A stretch of 64,000 nt of DNA from Candidatus Tectimicrobiota bacterium. Lineage in GTDB: Bacteria > JACPUC01. Positions 1 through 8,686 of this stretch are shown in pieces. The notes beneath the pieces were generated by a model, which did no database searches, was not told where the DNA came from, and worked only from the letters and a program-made list of their open reading frames with translations. The position numbers and the translations under genes were made by a program. The stretch is taken from positions 242,110 through 306,109 of the forward strand of contig JACPUC010000001.1 of NCBI GenBank assembly GCA_016192455.1, written 5' to 3'. Positions within the stretch are counted from its first letter, which is position 1, and each line of letters opens with the position of its first letter.

Positions 1-1018
1 TGTTCGCCGTCACCGTCAGGGAGGCGGCATGGGGGCCGAACACCTGCTTCAGGGCGAGGGTCTCGTTGCGGTCGTTGTAAGGTGTGGAGGTGCCATGGGC
101 GTTGATGTGGGAGACCGCCGAGGGCTCGAGGCCGGCATCGGCCAGGGCGAGCTGCATGGCGGCGGCGGGACCGGCGGCCTCGGGGTCGGGCTGGGTCAGG
201 TGATAAGCGTCGGCGCTGGCGCCATAGCCGAGAAGCTCGGCATACATGGGGGCGCCCCGCCGCCGGGCATGCTCGAGCTCCTCGAGAATGAGCACTCCTG
301 ATCCCTCCGCCATGACAAACCCGTCGCGCTTGCGGTCGAAGGGACGGCTGGCCCCCTGCGGGTTGTCGTTGCGCTGCGAGAGCGCCCGCAAGGCGCAGAA
401 GCCGGCGATGCATACCGGGGTCAACGGCGCTTCGCTGCCACCGGCGACCATCGCCTCCGCGCGGCCGCTGCGCAGGTGCAGGAGCGCCTCGCCGATGGCG
501 TGGGTCCCCGAGGTGCAGGCCGTGGAGTGATTGAGGTTGACGCCGCGGATGCCATGACGGATGGCGATGTGGCCGGCGGCCATGTTCCCCAGCAGCATGG
601 GAATGAAATAGGGGGAGACCTTCTTGTAGCCGCCGGCGTGGAAGCGTTCGTAGGCCGTTTCGATGGCCTGCACGCCGCCGAACGCCGTGCCGATGCAAAC
701 GCCGACGCGCAGGGCGTTCGCCGCTGAGATGCTCAGGCGGGCGTCCTGCAGCGCTTCATCGGCGGCGGCGACGGCGAGCTGGATGAAGCGGTCGGTGTGC
801 CGCGCCTCCTTGGCGTCGAGCACGCGGAGCGGGTCGAAGTCGTGCGCCTCGCCCGCCATCTGACTCGGCAGGGCGGACGGATCGAAGCGCGTCAGGCGCG
901 TGATGCCGGGTTTGCCGGCGAGGAGGTTTTGCCAGGTCGTCGGCACATCAGTCCCCAGCGGCGTGACGAGGCCAAGTCCCGTGACGACCACCCGGCGCTG
1001 AGCAGGCGATGTCGGCAT
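1..1018 (-). CDS. fabF: 3-oxoacyl-ACP synthase II, C-terminus cut by window edge
   Basis: Condensing enzyme that extends acyl-ACP with malonyl-ACP in cytosolic type II fatty-acid synthesis. The translation starts MPTSPAQRRVVVTGLGLVTP, the usual KS N-terminus, and carries the nucleophile region NHSTACTSGTHAIG and the first catalytic-His segment INAHGTSTPYNDRNE. About 339 codons are visible; the family is about 410 residues, so the second catalytic His and the C-terminus lie outside the window. ATG at 1018. It is the last visible gene of the minus-strand fab cluster, about 450 bases after acpP, so it may also have its own leader. A short inverted repeat (GGGTCC, 7-nt loop, GGACCC, near 1031-1049) sits just upstream of the start. 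Confidence 0.93.
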   Translation of the reverse strand, partial: MPTSPAQRRVVVTGLGLVTPLGTDVPTTWQNLLAGKPGITRLTRFDPSALPSQMAGEAHDFDPLRVLDAKEARHTDRFIQLAVAAADEALQDARLSISAANALRVGVCIGTAFGGVQAIETAYERFHAGGYKKVSPYFIPMLLGNMAAGHIAIRHGIRGVNLNHSTACTSGTHAIGEALLHLRSGRAEAMVAGGSEAPLTPVCIAGFCALRALSQRNDNPQGASRPFDRKRDGFVMAEGSGVLILEELEHARRRGAPMYAELLGYGASADAYHLTQPDPEAAGPAAAMQLALADAGLEPSAVSHINAHGTSTPYNDRNETLALKQVFGPHAASLTVTAN

Positions 1019-1470
1019 CTCTCTACTTTCGGGTCCACGCGAAGGACCCAGGATGTGTCAAGGGAGCAGGCAGCATCGACAGGGCGGGATGAGCGGGCGG
1101 CGTGCGCGTGGGAGGAAGGGGGAGAGAGGAGCGGCGGCCCGGCGCCTGCGCGCGAGATCCCCCTCCCCTTCCCGGGTCGCGGCTCATCAGCCGGGGTGAG
1201 TCGGGAACTCGCCGGGCCGGGGTAAACGGCCGGGGGCAGCCCGGCTCGAAGAGCTTGAACCCTTGGGAACCGCGGGCCGCGCCCGCCGCCCAGGGAGCCG
1301 CCGACCGAGCAGCCCTGCCGCGACAACCTGAAGGGTTTGCGGCAAGCCCGCCGCGCCGCCGCTGAAGGGACGACAGGGCAACGCCACGGCATCCCTCGCC
1401 CTGGAGGGCCGCGAGCTCCTGCACCAGTCCTCCACCGGGCGACTCCCAGCGTCTCGAAGGAGGCCGCGCC
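1019..1470. other. fabF-acpP intergenic region
   Basis: About 450 bases without a convincing gene. Open frames here on both strands are low-complexity, Pro/Arg/Gly-rich and unlike any family I recognise. The only structure I see is the six-base-pair inverted repeat near 1031-1049 just before fabF, which could be a leader hairpin. Confidence 0.5.
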
Positions 1471-1713
1471 TCAGGATGCCACATGCTCCTCGATGTACTT
1501 GATGGCGTCGCGCACGTTGAGGATTTTCTCCGCATCGTCATCGGCAATCTCGATATCGAACTCCTCCTCGAAGGCCATGACCAACTCCACGGTGTCCAGG
1601 GAGTCAGCGCCGAGATCCTCCACGAATGATGCCTCGGGCTTGACCTCCGCCGCGTCAACGCCGAGCTGCTCGACAATGATCTTCCTCACCCGCTCTTCGA
1701 CGCTGGAACTCAT
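1471..1713 (-). CDS. acpP: acyl carrier protein
   Basis: An 80-residue acidic carrier that holds growing acyl chains on a phosphopantetheine arm. The modification motif is [15 protein letters not shown], with Ser as attachment site, and the protein ends [10 protein letters not shown]. Length is typical. ATG at 1713 is chosen over an upstream in-frame start because the protein begins [19 protein letters not shown] like other ACPs and a GGAGG ribosome site lies about 7 bases before it. It sits between fabG and fabF, the usual order. Confidence 0.97.
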   Translation of the reverse strand: MSSSVEERVRKIIVEQLGVDAAEVKPEASFVEDLGADSLDTVELVMAFEEEFDIEIADDDAEKILNVRDAIKYIEEHVAS

Positions 1714-1887
1714 TCTCGAACCTCCAGGAACACAGAACTCGATGCCGCGATTGCCCCGCCTGCCGTTGCCACCTCGTCCGCCGCCGCAAACCACATGCCT
1801 GGCCGCCGGCGCGCAGCCGCTTGCGCGCCCGCCAGGGAGAACGTCTCCCGCCTCGGCGATGCCCGCCTGTTCCCCGCGCGGCGGGAA

Positions 1888-2631
1888 TCAGGGCATGAGC
1901 ATGCCGCCATTCACGTGCAGAACCTGCCCTGTAATATACCGAGCCGCCTCGGAGATCAAGAACTTCACGCAGGCCGCGACATCCGCGGGTTCGCCGAGGC
2001 AGCCAAGGGGGATGCGGGCCAGCAGGGCCTCCCGCGTCGCCGCGTCGAGGTTCGCCGTCATGTCGGTCTGAATGTACCCCGGCGCCACGGCGTTCACCCG
2101 GATGTTGCGCGGCGCCAACTCCAGGGCGGCGGCCTTGGTGAGGCCGATGATCCCGGCCTTGGCGGCGACGTAGTTCGCCTGCCCGGGATTGCCGCTGACG
2201 CCGACCACCGAGGTGAGGTTGACGATGCAGCCGCCGCGCTGCTTCATCATCTGCCGGGTGACGGCCCGGATGCCGTTGAAGGCGCCCGTGAGGTTCACCT
2301 CGAGGATGCGCTGCCACTGCTCGGGCCGCATGCGGGCAATGAGGCTATCCTGCGTCGCCCCGGCGTTGTTGACGAGGATATCGAGCCGTCCGTACGCATC
2401 GATGATCTGGTTGACCGCGGCCTGCACCGCGACGGCATCGGCCACGTCGCAAGGGAGGGCCAGAACCTCGACGCCGGCGGCGCGCAGGGCGGCGCAGGTC
2501 TGCTCGAGGCGCGGCGCCTCGCGGGCCACGGCGCCGATGGCGCGCACCTCCCCCGCCAGGGCCTCGGCGATGGCGCGGCCGATGCCTCGGCTGGCGCCGG
2601 TGATGAAGGCCACCCGCTCTGCTCCCGCCAT
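1888..2631 (-). CDS. fabG: 3-oxoacyl-ACP reductase
   Basis: NADPH-dependent reductase of the fatty-acid cycle, cytosolic SDR family. 247 residues, standard length. Seen: cofactor motif TGASRGIGRA near residue 12, NNAGAT near 90, catalytic Ser in LTSVVGVSG near 140 and YVAAK with catalytic Tyr/Lys near 154, then the NAVAPGYIQTDM loop. Followed downstream by acpP and preceded by fabD, so it is part of one operon. Start ATG 2631 has a GGGGAG-like ribosome site. Confidence 0.97.
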   Translation of the reverse strand: MAGAERVAFITGASRGIGRAIAEALAGEVRAIGAVAREAPRLEQTCAALRAAGVEVLALPCDVADAVAVQAAVNQIIDAYGRLDILVNNAGATQDSLIARMRPEQWQRILEVNLTGAFNGIRAVTRQMMKQRGGCIVNLTSVVGVSGNPGQANYVAAKAGIIGLTKAAALELAPRNIRVNAVAPGYIQTDMTANLDAATREALLARIPLGCLGEPADVAACVKFLISEAARYITGQVLHVNGGMLMP

Positions 2632-2710
2632 GCCTGCTCCCCATCGAGGGATCGCCCGGCCGCCGCGGCGCGGGGCGGCAAGGTTCCGGCGCGCTCCCCG
2701 CCGTCGCGCC

Positions 2711-3652
2711 TCAACCTTGCAGCGCCGCCAGGGCGCGCTCCAGGCCCTCGGGGTCGCCCGCCGCCTGGCAGCGCAGCGCGCGATCGAGGCGGCGCGCGAG
2801 CTGCGTCAGCACGCTGCCGGGTCCCAGCTCCAGGAACGCCTTCACGCCGTCCGCCAGGATGCGGCGCAGCGAGGCGTCCCAGCGCACCGCGGCGCACACC
2901 TGCTCCTTCAGCGCCTGGCGCACCTCCGCGGCGGCGGTGAGGGGACGGCCCGAGACGTTCACGACCACCGGCCAGCTTGGGTCGCGGAACTCCACGGCAT
3001 CGAGTTCCGGGACCAAGCGTTCCATGGCGGGACGCATCAGGCTGCAGTGGAAGGGAGCGCTGACAGGCAGCATGACGACGCGCTTCGCTCCCCATTCCTT
3101 GGCCAGCGCCGCCGCCGCCTCGACGGCGGCCGTGGCGCCGGCAAGCACCACCTGCTCGCGGCTGTTGTAGTTCGCCGTCTCCACGACGCCGTGCCGCGCC
3201 GCCGTGTCGCGGCACACTTGCTCGACGCGCTCCGGGTCGAGGCCGAGCACCGCGGCCATGGCCCCCTCGCCCTCCGGCACCGCCTCCTGCATGAACCGCC
3301 CCCGCAGGTGGACGAGGCGCACCGCGTCGGCGAAGTCGAGGGCTCCGGCGGTCACCAAGGCCGAGTACTCGCCCAGGCTGTGGCCGGCGGCCACGGCCAC
3401 GTTGAGGCCGCGCGGCGCGGCCAGGCGGTACATCGCCACGCTGTGGGTGAGGATGGCCGGCTGCGTGACGGCGGTGCGCCGCAGCTCCTCCTCGGGACCA
3501 TCGAAGCAGAGGCGCATGAGGTCGAAGCCGAGGACCTCCGAGGCGGTCTCGAAGGCGGCGCGAGCCGCGGGCACGCGCTCGCAGAGCGCCTTCCCCATTC
3601 CAACCGCTTGGGAGCCCTGGCCTGGAAAAAGGAGCGCGAGAGGAGGCGGCAT
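2711..3652 (-). CDS. fabD: malonyl-CoA:ACP transacylase
   Basis: Loads malonyl groups onto ACP for fatty-acid elongation. 313 residues from ATG 3652, which gives the family N-terminus MPPPLALLFPGQGSQAVGMG; the reading frame is open further upstream but without homologous sequence. The catalytic serine is in GHSLGEYSAL near residue 90, and the catalytic-His region reads VSAPFHCSLM near 200. It lies between fabH and fabG in the same direction with 79 bases to fabG. Confidence 0.96.
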   Translation of the reverse strand: MPPPLALLFPGQGSQAVGMGKALCERVPAARAAFETASEVLGFDLMRLCFDGPEEELRRTAVTQPAILTHSVAMYRLAAPRGLNVAVAAGHSLGEYSALVTAGALDFADAVRLVHLRGRFMQEAVPEGEGAMAAVLGLDPERVEQVCRDTAARHGVVETANYNSREQVVLAGATAAVEAAAALAKEWGAKRVVMLPVSAPFHCSLMRPAMERLVPELDAVEFRDPSWPVVVNVSGRPLTAAAEVRQALKEQVCAAVRWDASLRRILADGVKAFLELGPGSVLTQLARRLDRALRCQAAGDPEGLERALAALQG

Positions 3653-3807
3653 GGATGATCCGTCGTTGCAGCGTTCAGGCGGCCTGGCCTGGGGCGCCAG
3701 CCGGCACGCGCGCCTTCCCCGCCGGGCGGACGGAGGTGCGGGCCGCTTGCATCCCACGTTGGCGCGGTGGATGACGAGGCGTTCGCAGGTGGTGGAAGGG
3801 CGGCGGC

Positions 3808-4809
3808 CTACCAGCGGACGAGCGAGGCGCCCCAGGCCAGGCCGCCGCCGAACGCCGACAGCATGAGGAGGTCCCCCGGCGCCACCTGGCCGGTCCGCAC
3901 CACCTCGTCGAGGGTAATGGGCACGGTTGCCGACGAGATGTTCCCGTACTTGTGGATGGTCAGGTAGACCTTGCTCATCTGCAGCTTCATGCGCTTCGCC
4001 ACCGCCTCAATCATGCGGAGATTCGCCTGGTGTGGGATGTGCCAGCGCAGGTCGGCCACCGACAGCCCGGTGGCCTCGAGGGTCTCCAGGCAGGCAGTGC
4101 TCCAGGTGCGCACGGCGATCTTGAACGAGTCCGGCCCCTCCATGCGCAGGGTGTGGAGGTCGGCCGAGACGCTCTCGTGCGAGATGGGCGTGGTGCGCGA
4201 GCCGCCGCCCGGAAGCTGCAGTTTCTCGCCGTGGGTGCCGTCGGTGTAGATGTTCGTGGCCAGGATGCCGTGCTTCAGCGGGCTGCCGTCCTCCTCGCCG
4301 TCGGCCGTCAGGATCACCGCCCCCGCGCCATCCCCCCACAGGATGCAGCTCTCGCGGTCGCTCCAGTTCACCGTGCGGGTCATCACCTCGCTGGCAACAA
4401 AGAGGATGGTGCGGGCGCTGCCGGTCTTGATGAACTGTTCGCAGACCGAGAGGCCGAAGATGAAGCCGGCGCAGGCGGCGTTCACATCGAAGGCCACGCC
4501 GTGGGTCATGCCGAGCTTCGACTGCAGCCAGCAAGCGGCCGAGGGGCAGTAGGTGTCGGGCGTGATGGTGGCGACGACGATCATATCGAGGTCGTTGACC
4601 GCGCGGCCGGCCATCGCCAGGGCAGCCCGCGCCGCGTCCAGGGCCAAGTCCGAGGTGGCCTGGTCCTTCGCCGCGCGCCGGCGCTCCACGACGCCGGTGC
4701 GGCTGCGGATCCACTCATCGCTCGTGTCGACGAGGCGCTCGAGGTCAGCGTTGGTGATGACCTCCTGCGGCACGTACGACCCTGTTCCCACGATGCGGAC
4801 ACGTTGCAT
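3808..4809 (-). CDS. fabH: 3-oxoacyl-ACP synthase III
   Basis: Initiates fatty-acid synthesis by condensing acyl-CoA with malonyl-ACP. Cys-His-Asn triad visible: NAACAGFIFGL (Cys), HQANLRMIE (His) and YGNISSATVP (Asn). 333 residues from ATG 4809 (MQRVRIVGTGSYVP); a GAGGAAG ribosome site about six bases upstream supports this over the GTG at 4833. It is next to rpmF with 232 bases between, where plsX would normally be expected. Confidence 0.96.
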   Translation of the reverse strand: MQRVRIVGTGSYVPQEVITNADLERLVDTSDEWIRSRTGVVERRRAAKDQATSDLALDAARAALAMAGRAVNDLDMIVVATITPDTYCPSAACWLQSKLGMTHGVAFDVNAACAGFIFGLSVCEQFIKTGSARTILFVASEVMTRTVNWSDRESCILWGDGAGAVILTADGEEDGSPLKHGILATNIYTDGTHGEKLQLPGGGSRTTPISHESVSADLHTLRMEGPDSFKIAVRTWSTACLETLEATGLSVADLRWHIPHQANLRMIEAVAKRMKLQMSKVYLTIHKYGNISSATVPITLDEVVRTGQVAPGDLLMLSAFGGGLAWGASLVRW

Positions 4810-5041
4810 CCACTGCTTCCTCTTCGCTGCCACCCAGGCTGACGCCGGGCGTCAGCGTCCAGCCGAGAAGGGGGCTGGCCTCCCGCCGGCGCCCGCTCCA
4901 GGTCTCCGCGTCTGAAGCGCGAGTCCGAGGCGCCTGGATAGCTTGCCGCCAGACTGCCGGAGCCCTGCCGTCAACCTGCCCAGAAGCTGCCGGAGGGCTG
5001 CCGAAACGCCGTCCGGGGAGCGCCGGCGCTGAACCGCCGCC

Positions 5042-5224
5042 TCAGGCCTCCGCAACGTCGATGATCTTGCGACCCTTGTAGAAGCCGCAGTGGGGGCAGA
5101 CGCGGTGAGGCGCCTTGTGCTCGCGACACTCGGGGCAGACCGACATGGCCGGAACCTCCAGCTTCCAATGGGTGCGCCGCTTGTCGCGCCGCGCCTTCGA
5201 TGTCCGTCGCTTTGGAACAGGCAT
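5042..5224 (-). CDS. rpmF: 50S ribosomal protein L32
   Basis: Sixty-residue ribosomal protein beginning [20 protein letters not shown]. It keeps the zinc-binding form: CPEC and CPHC pairs about 13 residues apart. Length is normal. It lies between the DUF177 gene and the fab genes, a linkage common in many bacterial phyla. An ATTGAC/GTCAAT inverted repeat (near 5243-5266) lies in its leader and might be a binding site, but this is speculative. Confidence 0.96.
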   Translation of the reverse strand: MPVPKRRTSKARRDKRRTHWKLEVPAMSVCPECREHKAPHRVCPHCGFYKGRKIIDVAEA

Positions 5225-5466
5225 ACCTCATCACCTATCAGGATTGACACACCGCGTGTCGTCAATGTTGTGACCCCGCGTCTTCTACGGGAGAGCCTCG
5301 GGGTCCATGCAGTCGCCGCGCTCAACACCGGAAAGGGAACGACGTTGCCCCGGAGGGCGCGGGAATCCGGGACTCACCGGGGCCGCCAAGCCTGCTCCGC
5401 GCCGCCGCACCCCCACGCCACGCTTCAGGCTCGGCGCGGCCGCATCGCCCCACGGCGGTGGCACCC

Positions 5467-5994
5467 CTACGTGCGGGTGCGCAGCTTCACCTGTTGGAGG
5501 ATCGCCAGGCGGGGGTCAACCTGCTGCTCGACGCAGGAGCAGCGCTGCGTATTCAGGTTTACACCGCAGTGCGGACAGAGTCCCGCACAGTCCTCCCTGC
5601 AGAGTGGTTTCATGGGGAGCTCAAGCGAGAGGTGGTCGCGCACCAGCAGGCGCAGGTCGATCTCGTCATGCGCATAGGTACGGGTGTCGAGTTCGGCCGG
5701 CTCAAGCTCGAGGGCCTCTTCCACGACCTGCCGCGACCTGGGCCGGTAGTCAGCGAAGACGGTGGTCGTCACCGCGAACGTAAAGGGCTCGAGACACCGG
5801 CTGCACGTAAGGCGGAACGCCGACTGGAGGCCACCGCGAACAATAACCTCCCGGCCGCTCTTCCAGACGTGGCAGTCGAACCTCACCGGCTCCACGAGCT
5901 GAAAATCTTCGCCGCTGAGCTGGAAGTAGTTGGGGCGGTCCTCAAGCTGGAACTCAGAGTTTCCCTCCGGCAACTTCGGGACGTTGAGGAGCAT
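5467..5994 (-). CDS. DUF177 (YceD) family protein
   Basis: 175-residue protein of the YceD/DUF177 family, which is almost always encoded directly upstream of rpmF and has been linked to 23S rRNA accumulation in some organisms. Visible: CSRC near residue 65 and the C-terminal metal-binding block CREDCAGLCPHCGVNLN followed by a final Cys pair region RCSC. ATG 5994 gives MLLNVPKLPEGNSEFQ; upstream in-frame sequence is not homologous. First gene after the fab-side promoter at 6179-6207. Confidence 0.9.
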   Translation of the reverse strand: MLLNVPKLPEGNSEFQLEDRPNYFQLSGEDFQLVEPVRFDCHVWKSGREVIVRGGLQSAFRLTCSRCLEPFTFAVTTTVFADYRPRSRQVVEEALELEPAELDTRTYAHDEIDLRLLVRDHLSLELPMKPLCREDCAGLCPHCGVNLNTQRCSCVEQQVDPRLAILQQVKLRTRT

Positions 5995-6178
5995 ACGCCG
6001 GAACCTTCGTCGTTCCCAAGCCCAATGGGAGTGCCGGTGATATGACCTCGGCGAAGGAAGGAAGCGGCAAACTCCTGGTACATCACCTCCATCCCCGCGC
6101 AGCCAACCCACCGGCCTGGCACACGCACGGCGCCGCATCTGCGATCGATGGTCATTCCCCTCACGTCAAACAGGTCGC

Positions 6179-6207
6179 AGTATAGGGGCGGTGTTCCGTG
6201 CTGTCAA
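6179..6207 (-). promoter_or_regulatory. near-consensus sigma70-type promoter for the DUF177-rpmF-fab operon
   Basis: On the minus strand the sequence reads TTGACA, 17 bases, TATACT: a perfect -35 box, optimal spacing and a five-of-six -10 box. It points at the DUF177 gene, about 185 bases downstream. The match is too good to be chance in such GC-rich DNA; transcription itself is inferred. Confidence 0.8.
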
Positions 6208-6239
6208 GCAGGGCCGCGATTGCCGCGGCTTGACAGCAC
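6198..6239. promoter_or_regulatory. 12-bp inverted repeat covering both divergent -35 boxes
   Basis: GTGCTGTCAAGC at 6198-6209 and its exact reverse complement at 6228-6239, separated by 18 bases. Each arm contains one of the two -35 hexamers. This symmetry fits either an operator for a dimeric regulator acting on both directions or simply two mirrored promoter boxes with conserved flanks. Confidence 0.6.
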
Positions 6240-6258
6240 CCGGCTCGCCGCATAGGAT
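6230..6258 (+). promoter_or_regulatory. sigma70-type promoter for the alpha/beta hydrolase
   Basis: TTGACA, 17 bases, TAGGAT on the plus strand, about 95 bases before the hydrolase start. It is the mirror partner of the fab promoter, so the two transcripts diverge from the same 80-base region. Confidence 0.72.
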
Positions 6259-6353
6259 GCGCGCCACAGCAGGACGGTTCGCCGCATCCCACCGCGCCCG
6301 GGGTTTTGTGACCGTCAGCGCCGCGAGCCGTGCCCTCGCTGCGGGAGAGCGCC

Positions 6354-6989
6354 GTGCCACGCGCCCGTGAGCTTCGCTTGCAGGGCCCCGACTGCGAGCT
6401 CCTCCTCACTGAGTACGAGGCGGAGCCGCCGGACGGAGAGGGGAGCAGCGGCGTCCTCCTCTGCCCGCCGCATCCGGCCTTCGGGGGGACGCGCGACGAT
6501 GTGCGCCTGCGGGCGACGGCGGGTCGGCTCAGGGGCGTCGGCATCACGGCCTGGTGCCTCGACTACAGCGGCTACCACCGGGGCACCCGCGAGGTGGCGG
6601 AGGTCGTCAGCGCGCTCGAGCAGCTCGCTCCCCGCGTCCGGCGGCTCGGCCTGATGGGCTACTCGTATGGCGCCGTGGTGGCCTCGCTGGCCGCCTGTCG
6701 GACGTCGGCGCCACTCGCGGCCCTGGCGCTTCTCGCCCCGCCGCTCGCCGTCGATACTATGGTGACGGATAGTTCAGCACCCTGCCCGAAGCTCTTCATC
6801 TGCGGCCTCGATGATACCATCGCCCCCGCCGAGGCGGTGCGGCAACTCTTCGCCAAGGCGGAGGGCGACAAAGAGTGCCGCTCCTTCGCGGACGGCCATT
6901 TCTTTGAGATCACCGCCGCGGAGGTCGCCCAGGCCATCGCCTCCTTCTTCGTTCGCTACACGCAGCCGCGGCGGGGCACGGGCGCGTAA
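6354..6989 (+). CDS. alpha/beta hydrolase, small COG2945-like
   Basis: 211-residue cytosolic alpha/beta hydrolase. Strand-helix order is typical: GVLLCPPHPAFGGTRDD early (oxyanion-like HP..GG segment), the nucleophile elbow GYSYGAVVA near residue 101, an acid-region FICGLDDTIAP, and a catalytic-His candidate in FADGHFFEI. GTG 6354 is preferred because GGGAGAG lies six bases upstream; a GTG at 6330 is in frame too. Substrate cannot be predicted. It is divergent from the fab operon. Confidence 0.75.
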   Translation: MPRARELRLQGPDCELLLTEYEAEPPDGEGSSGVLLCPPHPAFGGTRDDVRLRATAGRLRGVGITAWCLDYSGYHRGTREVAEVVSALEQLAPRVRRLGLMGYSYGAVVASLAACRTSAPLAALALLAPPLAVDTMVTDSSAPCPKLFICGLDDTIAPAEAVRQLFAKAEGDKECRSFADGHFFEITAAEVAQAIASFFVRYTQPRRGTGA

Positions 6990-7087
6990 GCCTGCCGCTG
7001 CGGCGGTCCGGCGGGGCGTGGGGGTGCAGGCTGCGCGGCGACGTTCCTAGGCGCCCCATCGGCAACTCACCTGCACAGGAGGAAGGG

Positions 7088-8107
7088 ATGGAGGCCGCAG
7101 CCGTAGGCATTGCAGCGATCGGCGTAGGGTACTGGTCCAACGTCCTGGCGGGGGCCCTCGTGAAGAGCCCGAAGCTGGCCCTGCGCACCTGCTTCACGCG
7201 CGACGCCGCCAAGCGCCAGAGCTTTGCCGAGAAGTTCTCCTGCGACCAGGAAGAGAGCTACGCCGCGGTGCTGGGGCGCCGGGATGTCGAGGCGGTGCTC
7301 CTCACCACCCCTGATGACACCCACGCCGACCTCGCCATCGAAGCGGCCGGGGCCGGCAAGCACGTCATCGTGGAGAAGCCGATGGCTCATACCCTGGCGT
7401 CGGGCCGGGCGATGGTGGAGGCCTGCGCCCGGGCGCGCGTGACCCTGGCGGTGGCGCACGGCCATCGCCACTCGCAGGCGATGCGCCGCCTGAAGCAGAT
7501 GCTCGAGTCGGGCGAGCTCGGCACGCCGGTCACCGCCATCGCCAAGTTCACGGCCCCCGGCGGCCAGGACCTGACGCCGCGGCGCTGGCGCTACTACCGC
7601 GCCGCCTGCCCGGCCGGCCCCCTGCAGCCGCTCGGCGTGCACCTCGTCGATAACTTGAACTTCCTCTTCGGCGTCCCCCAGCGCGTCATGGCGGCCTTCG
7701 GCAAGCCTGTCGGCCGAGCCGAGATCGATGACGTCGCGCACGTGACCATCATCTACCCCGGCAACGTCGTCGCCACGCTGGTCAACTCCTTCATCAGCCC
7801 GCGCACCTACGGGCTGCACGTCTACGGCACCAAGGCGAACGCCCTCTTCACCTGCGAGACCATCCTCGAGAACTTCGACGAGACGACCCGCTTCCGAGTG
7901 CAGACGATGCAGGATGCGGACGCCCGGCCGGTGGAGCTGCCGAAGGGGAACATCCTCTTGAGCGAGCTGGAGGACTTTGCGGACGCCGTTCGCCAGGGGC
8001 GCCCCGCCGCCTGCGGCGGCGAGGAGGGGCTGCGCACCGTGGCGGTGCTGGGGGCGGCGGCGCGCTCCGCCGCGGCGGGCGCCTGGGTGAACGTTGCCGA
8101 CCTCTAG
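7088..8107 (+). CDS. Gfo/Idh/MocA family NAD(P)-dependent oxidoreductase
   Basis: 339-residue dehydrogenase. The N-terminal Rossmann fold starts at AAIGVGYWSNVLAGAL; the family signature VIVEKPMAHTL (EKP) is near residue 95, followed by the C-terminal alpha/beta substrate domain. Substrates of this family are usually sugars, inositols or related polyols; which one cannot be read here. ATG 7088 has an excellent AGGAGGAAGG site. It stands alone between a hydrolase and a long intergenic gap. Confidence 0.88.
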   Translation: MEAAAVGIAAIGVGYWSNVLAGALVKSPKLALRTCFTRDAAKRQSFAEKFSCDQEESYAAVLGRRDVEAVLLTTPDDTHADLAIEAAGAGKHVIVEKPMAHTLASGRAMVEACARARVTLAVAHGHRHSQAMRRLKQMLESGELGTPVTAIAKFTAPGGQDLTPRRWRYYRAACPAGPLQPLGVHLVDNLNFLFGVPQRVMAAFGKPVGRAEIDDVAHVTIIYPGNVVATLVNSFISPRTYGLHVYGTKANALFTCETILENFDETTRFRVQTMQDADARPVELPKGNILLSELEDFADAVRQGRPAACGGEEGLRTVAVLGAAARSAAAGAWVNVADL

Positions 8108-8173
8108 CGGTGCGTTGCAGACGTTCGCAGTAAGAATCGACGGAATGCAGGCGGCATTGAGATGAGGGTAGTT

Positions 8174-8194
8174 GGGGGGATCGTTGCTCCCCCC
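8174..8194 (+). terminator. possible transcription-stop hairpin
   Basis: A run of six G, a nine-base loop and a run of C form a short GC stem about 70 bases after the Gfo/Idh stop. There is no T tract, so intrinsic termination is doubtful. Confidence 0.3.
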
Positions 8195-8206
8195 CGGCAT
8201 CACTCG

Positions 8207-8245
8207 TTCCCTCTCCTATTGGGAGAGTGGCAAGGGGTGAGGGGT
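8207..8245. repeat. interspersed repeat, family E
   Basis: Inverted-repeat-like CCCTCTCC...GGGAGAG followed by AAGGGGTGAGGGG. The same sequence style recurs at 63287-63321 in reverse sense. Rest of the 8108-8686 gap holds a candidate promoter but no gene I can support. Confidence 0.5.
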
Positions 8246-8397
8246 GTGCGCGGAGGCGAGGCTCCTTCGCTTCACCATTGCCGTTGCTTGGCAGCGAGCT
8301 GACTTCTCGTCAAGAAATGGCGCCTCTCACGGGATCGCCCTGCCGCTCCACCCTCCCCCTCGGCCCATCCCTCTCGACCTGGCGCGGTGTCGCGCGC

Positions 8398-8426
8398 TTG
8401 ATCTTGTCGATCCCGTTTGGCATAGT
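8398..8426 (+). promoter_or_regulatory. candidate promoter upstream of the ferritin-like gene
   Basis: TTGATC, 17 bases, CATAGT; four of six matches in each box with ideal spacing. It is about 260 bases before the start of the ferritin-like gene, so the leader would be long. Confidence 0.35.
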
Positions 8427-8686
8427 GGCTGACACCCCAGGTGGGAACGAGCGCCAAAGCCGGCCGCGCGGTCTTGCCGCCGCGACGGGCCTGGAGAGCG
8501 GCGCGCGCCCTTTACCTCGGCGCGCGACTGAGGAGCGAGATCAAGAGGCTGGCGCGTTGCGGCGGACCATACCGGGGATGCCTGAGGCTGCTTCAACCGT
8601 CAACGTCTCCGCAAACTGTCCCAGGTTCTGCGGGGTTGCACCGCGCGGGCCTGGAGCCAAATAAGCGGCATGAGGAGGGAGCGAGG

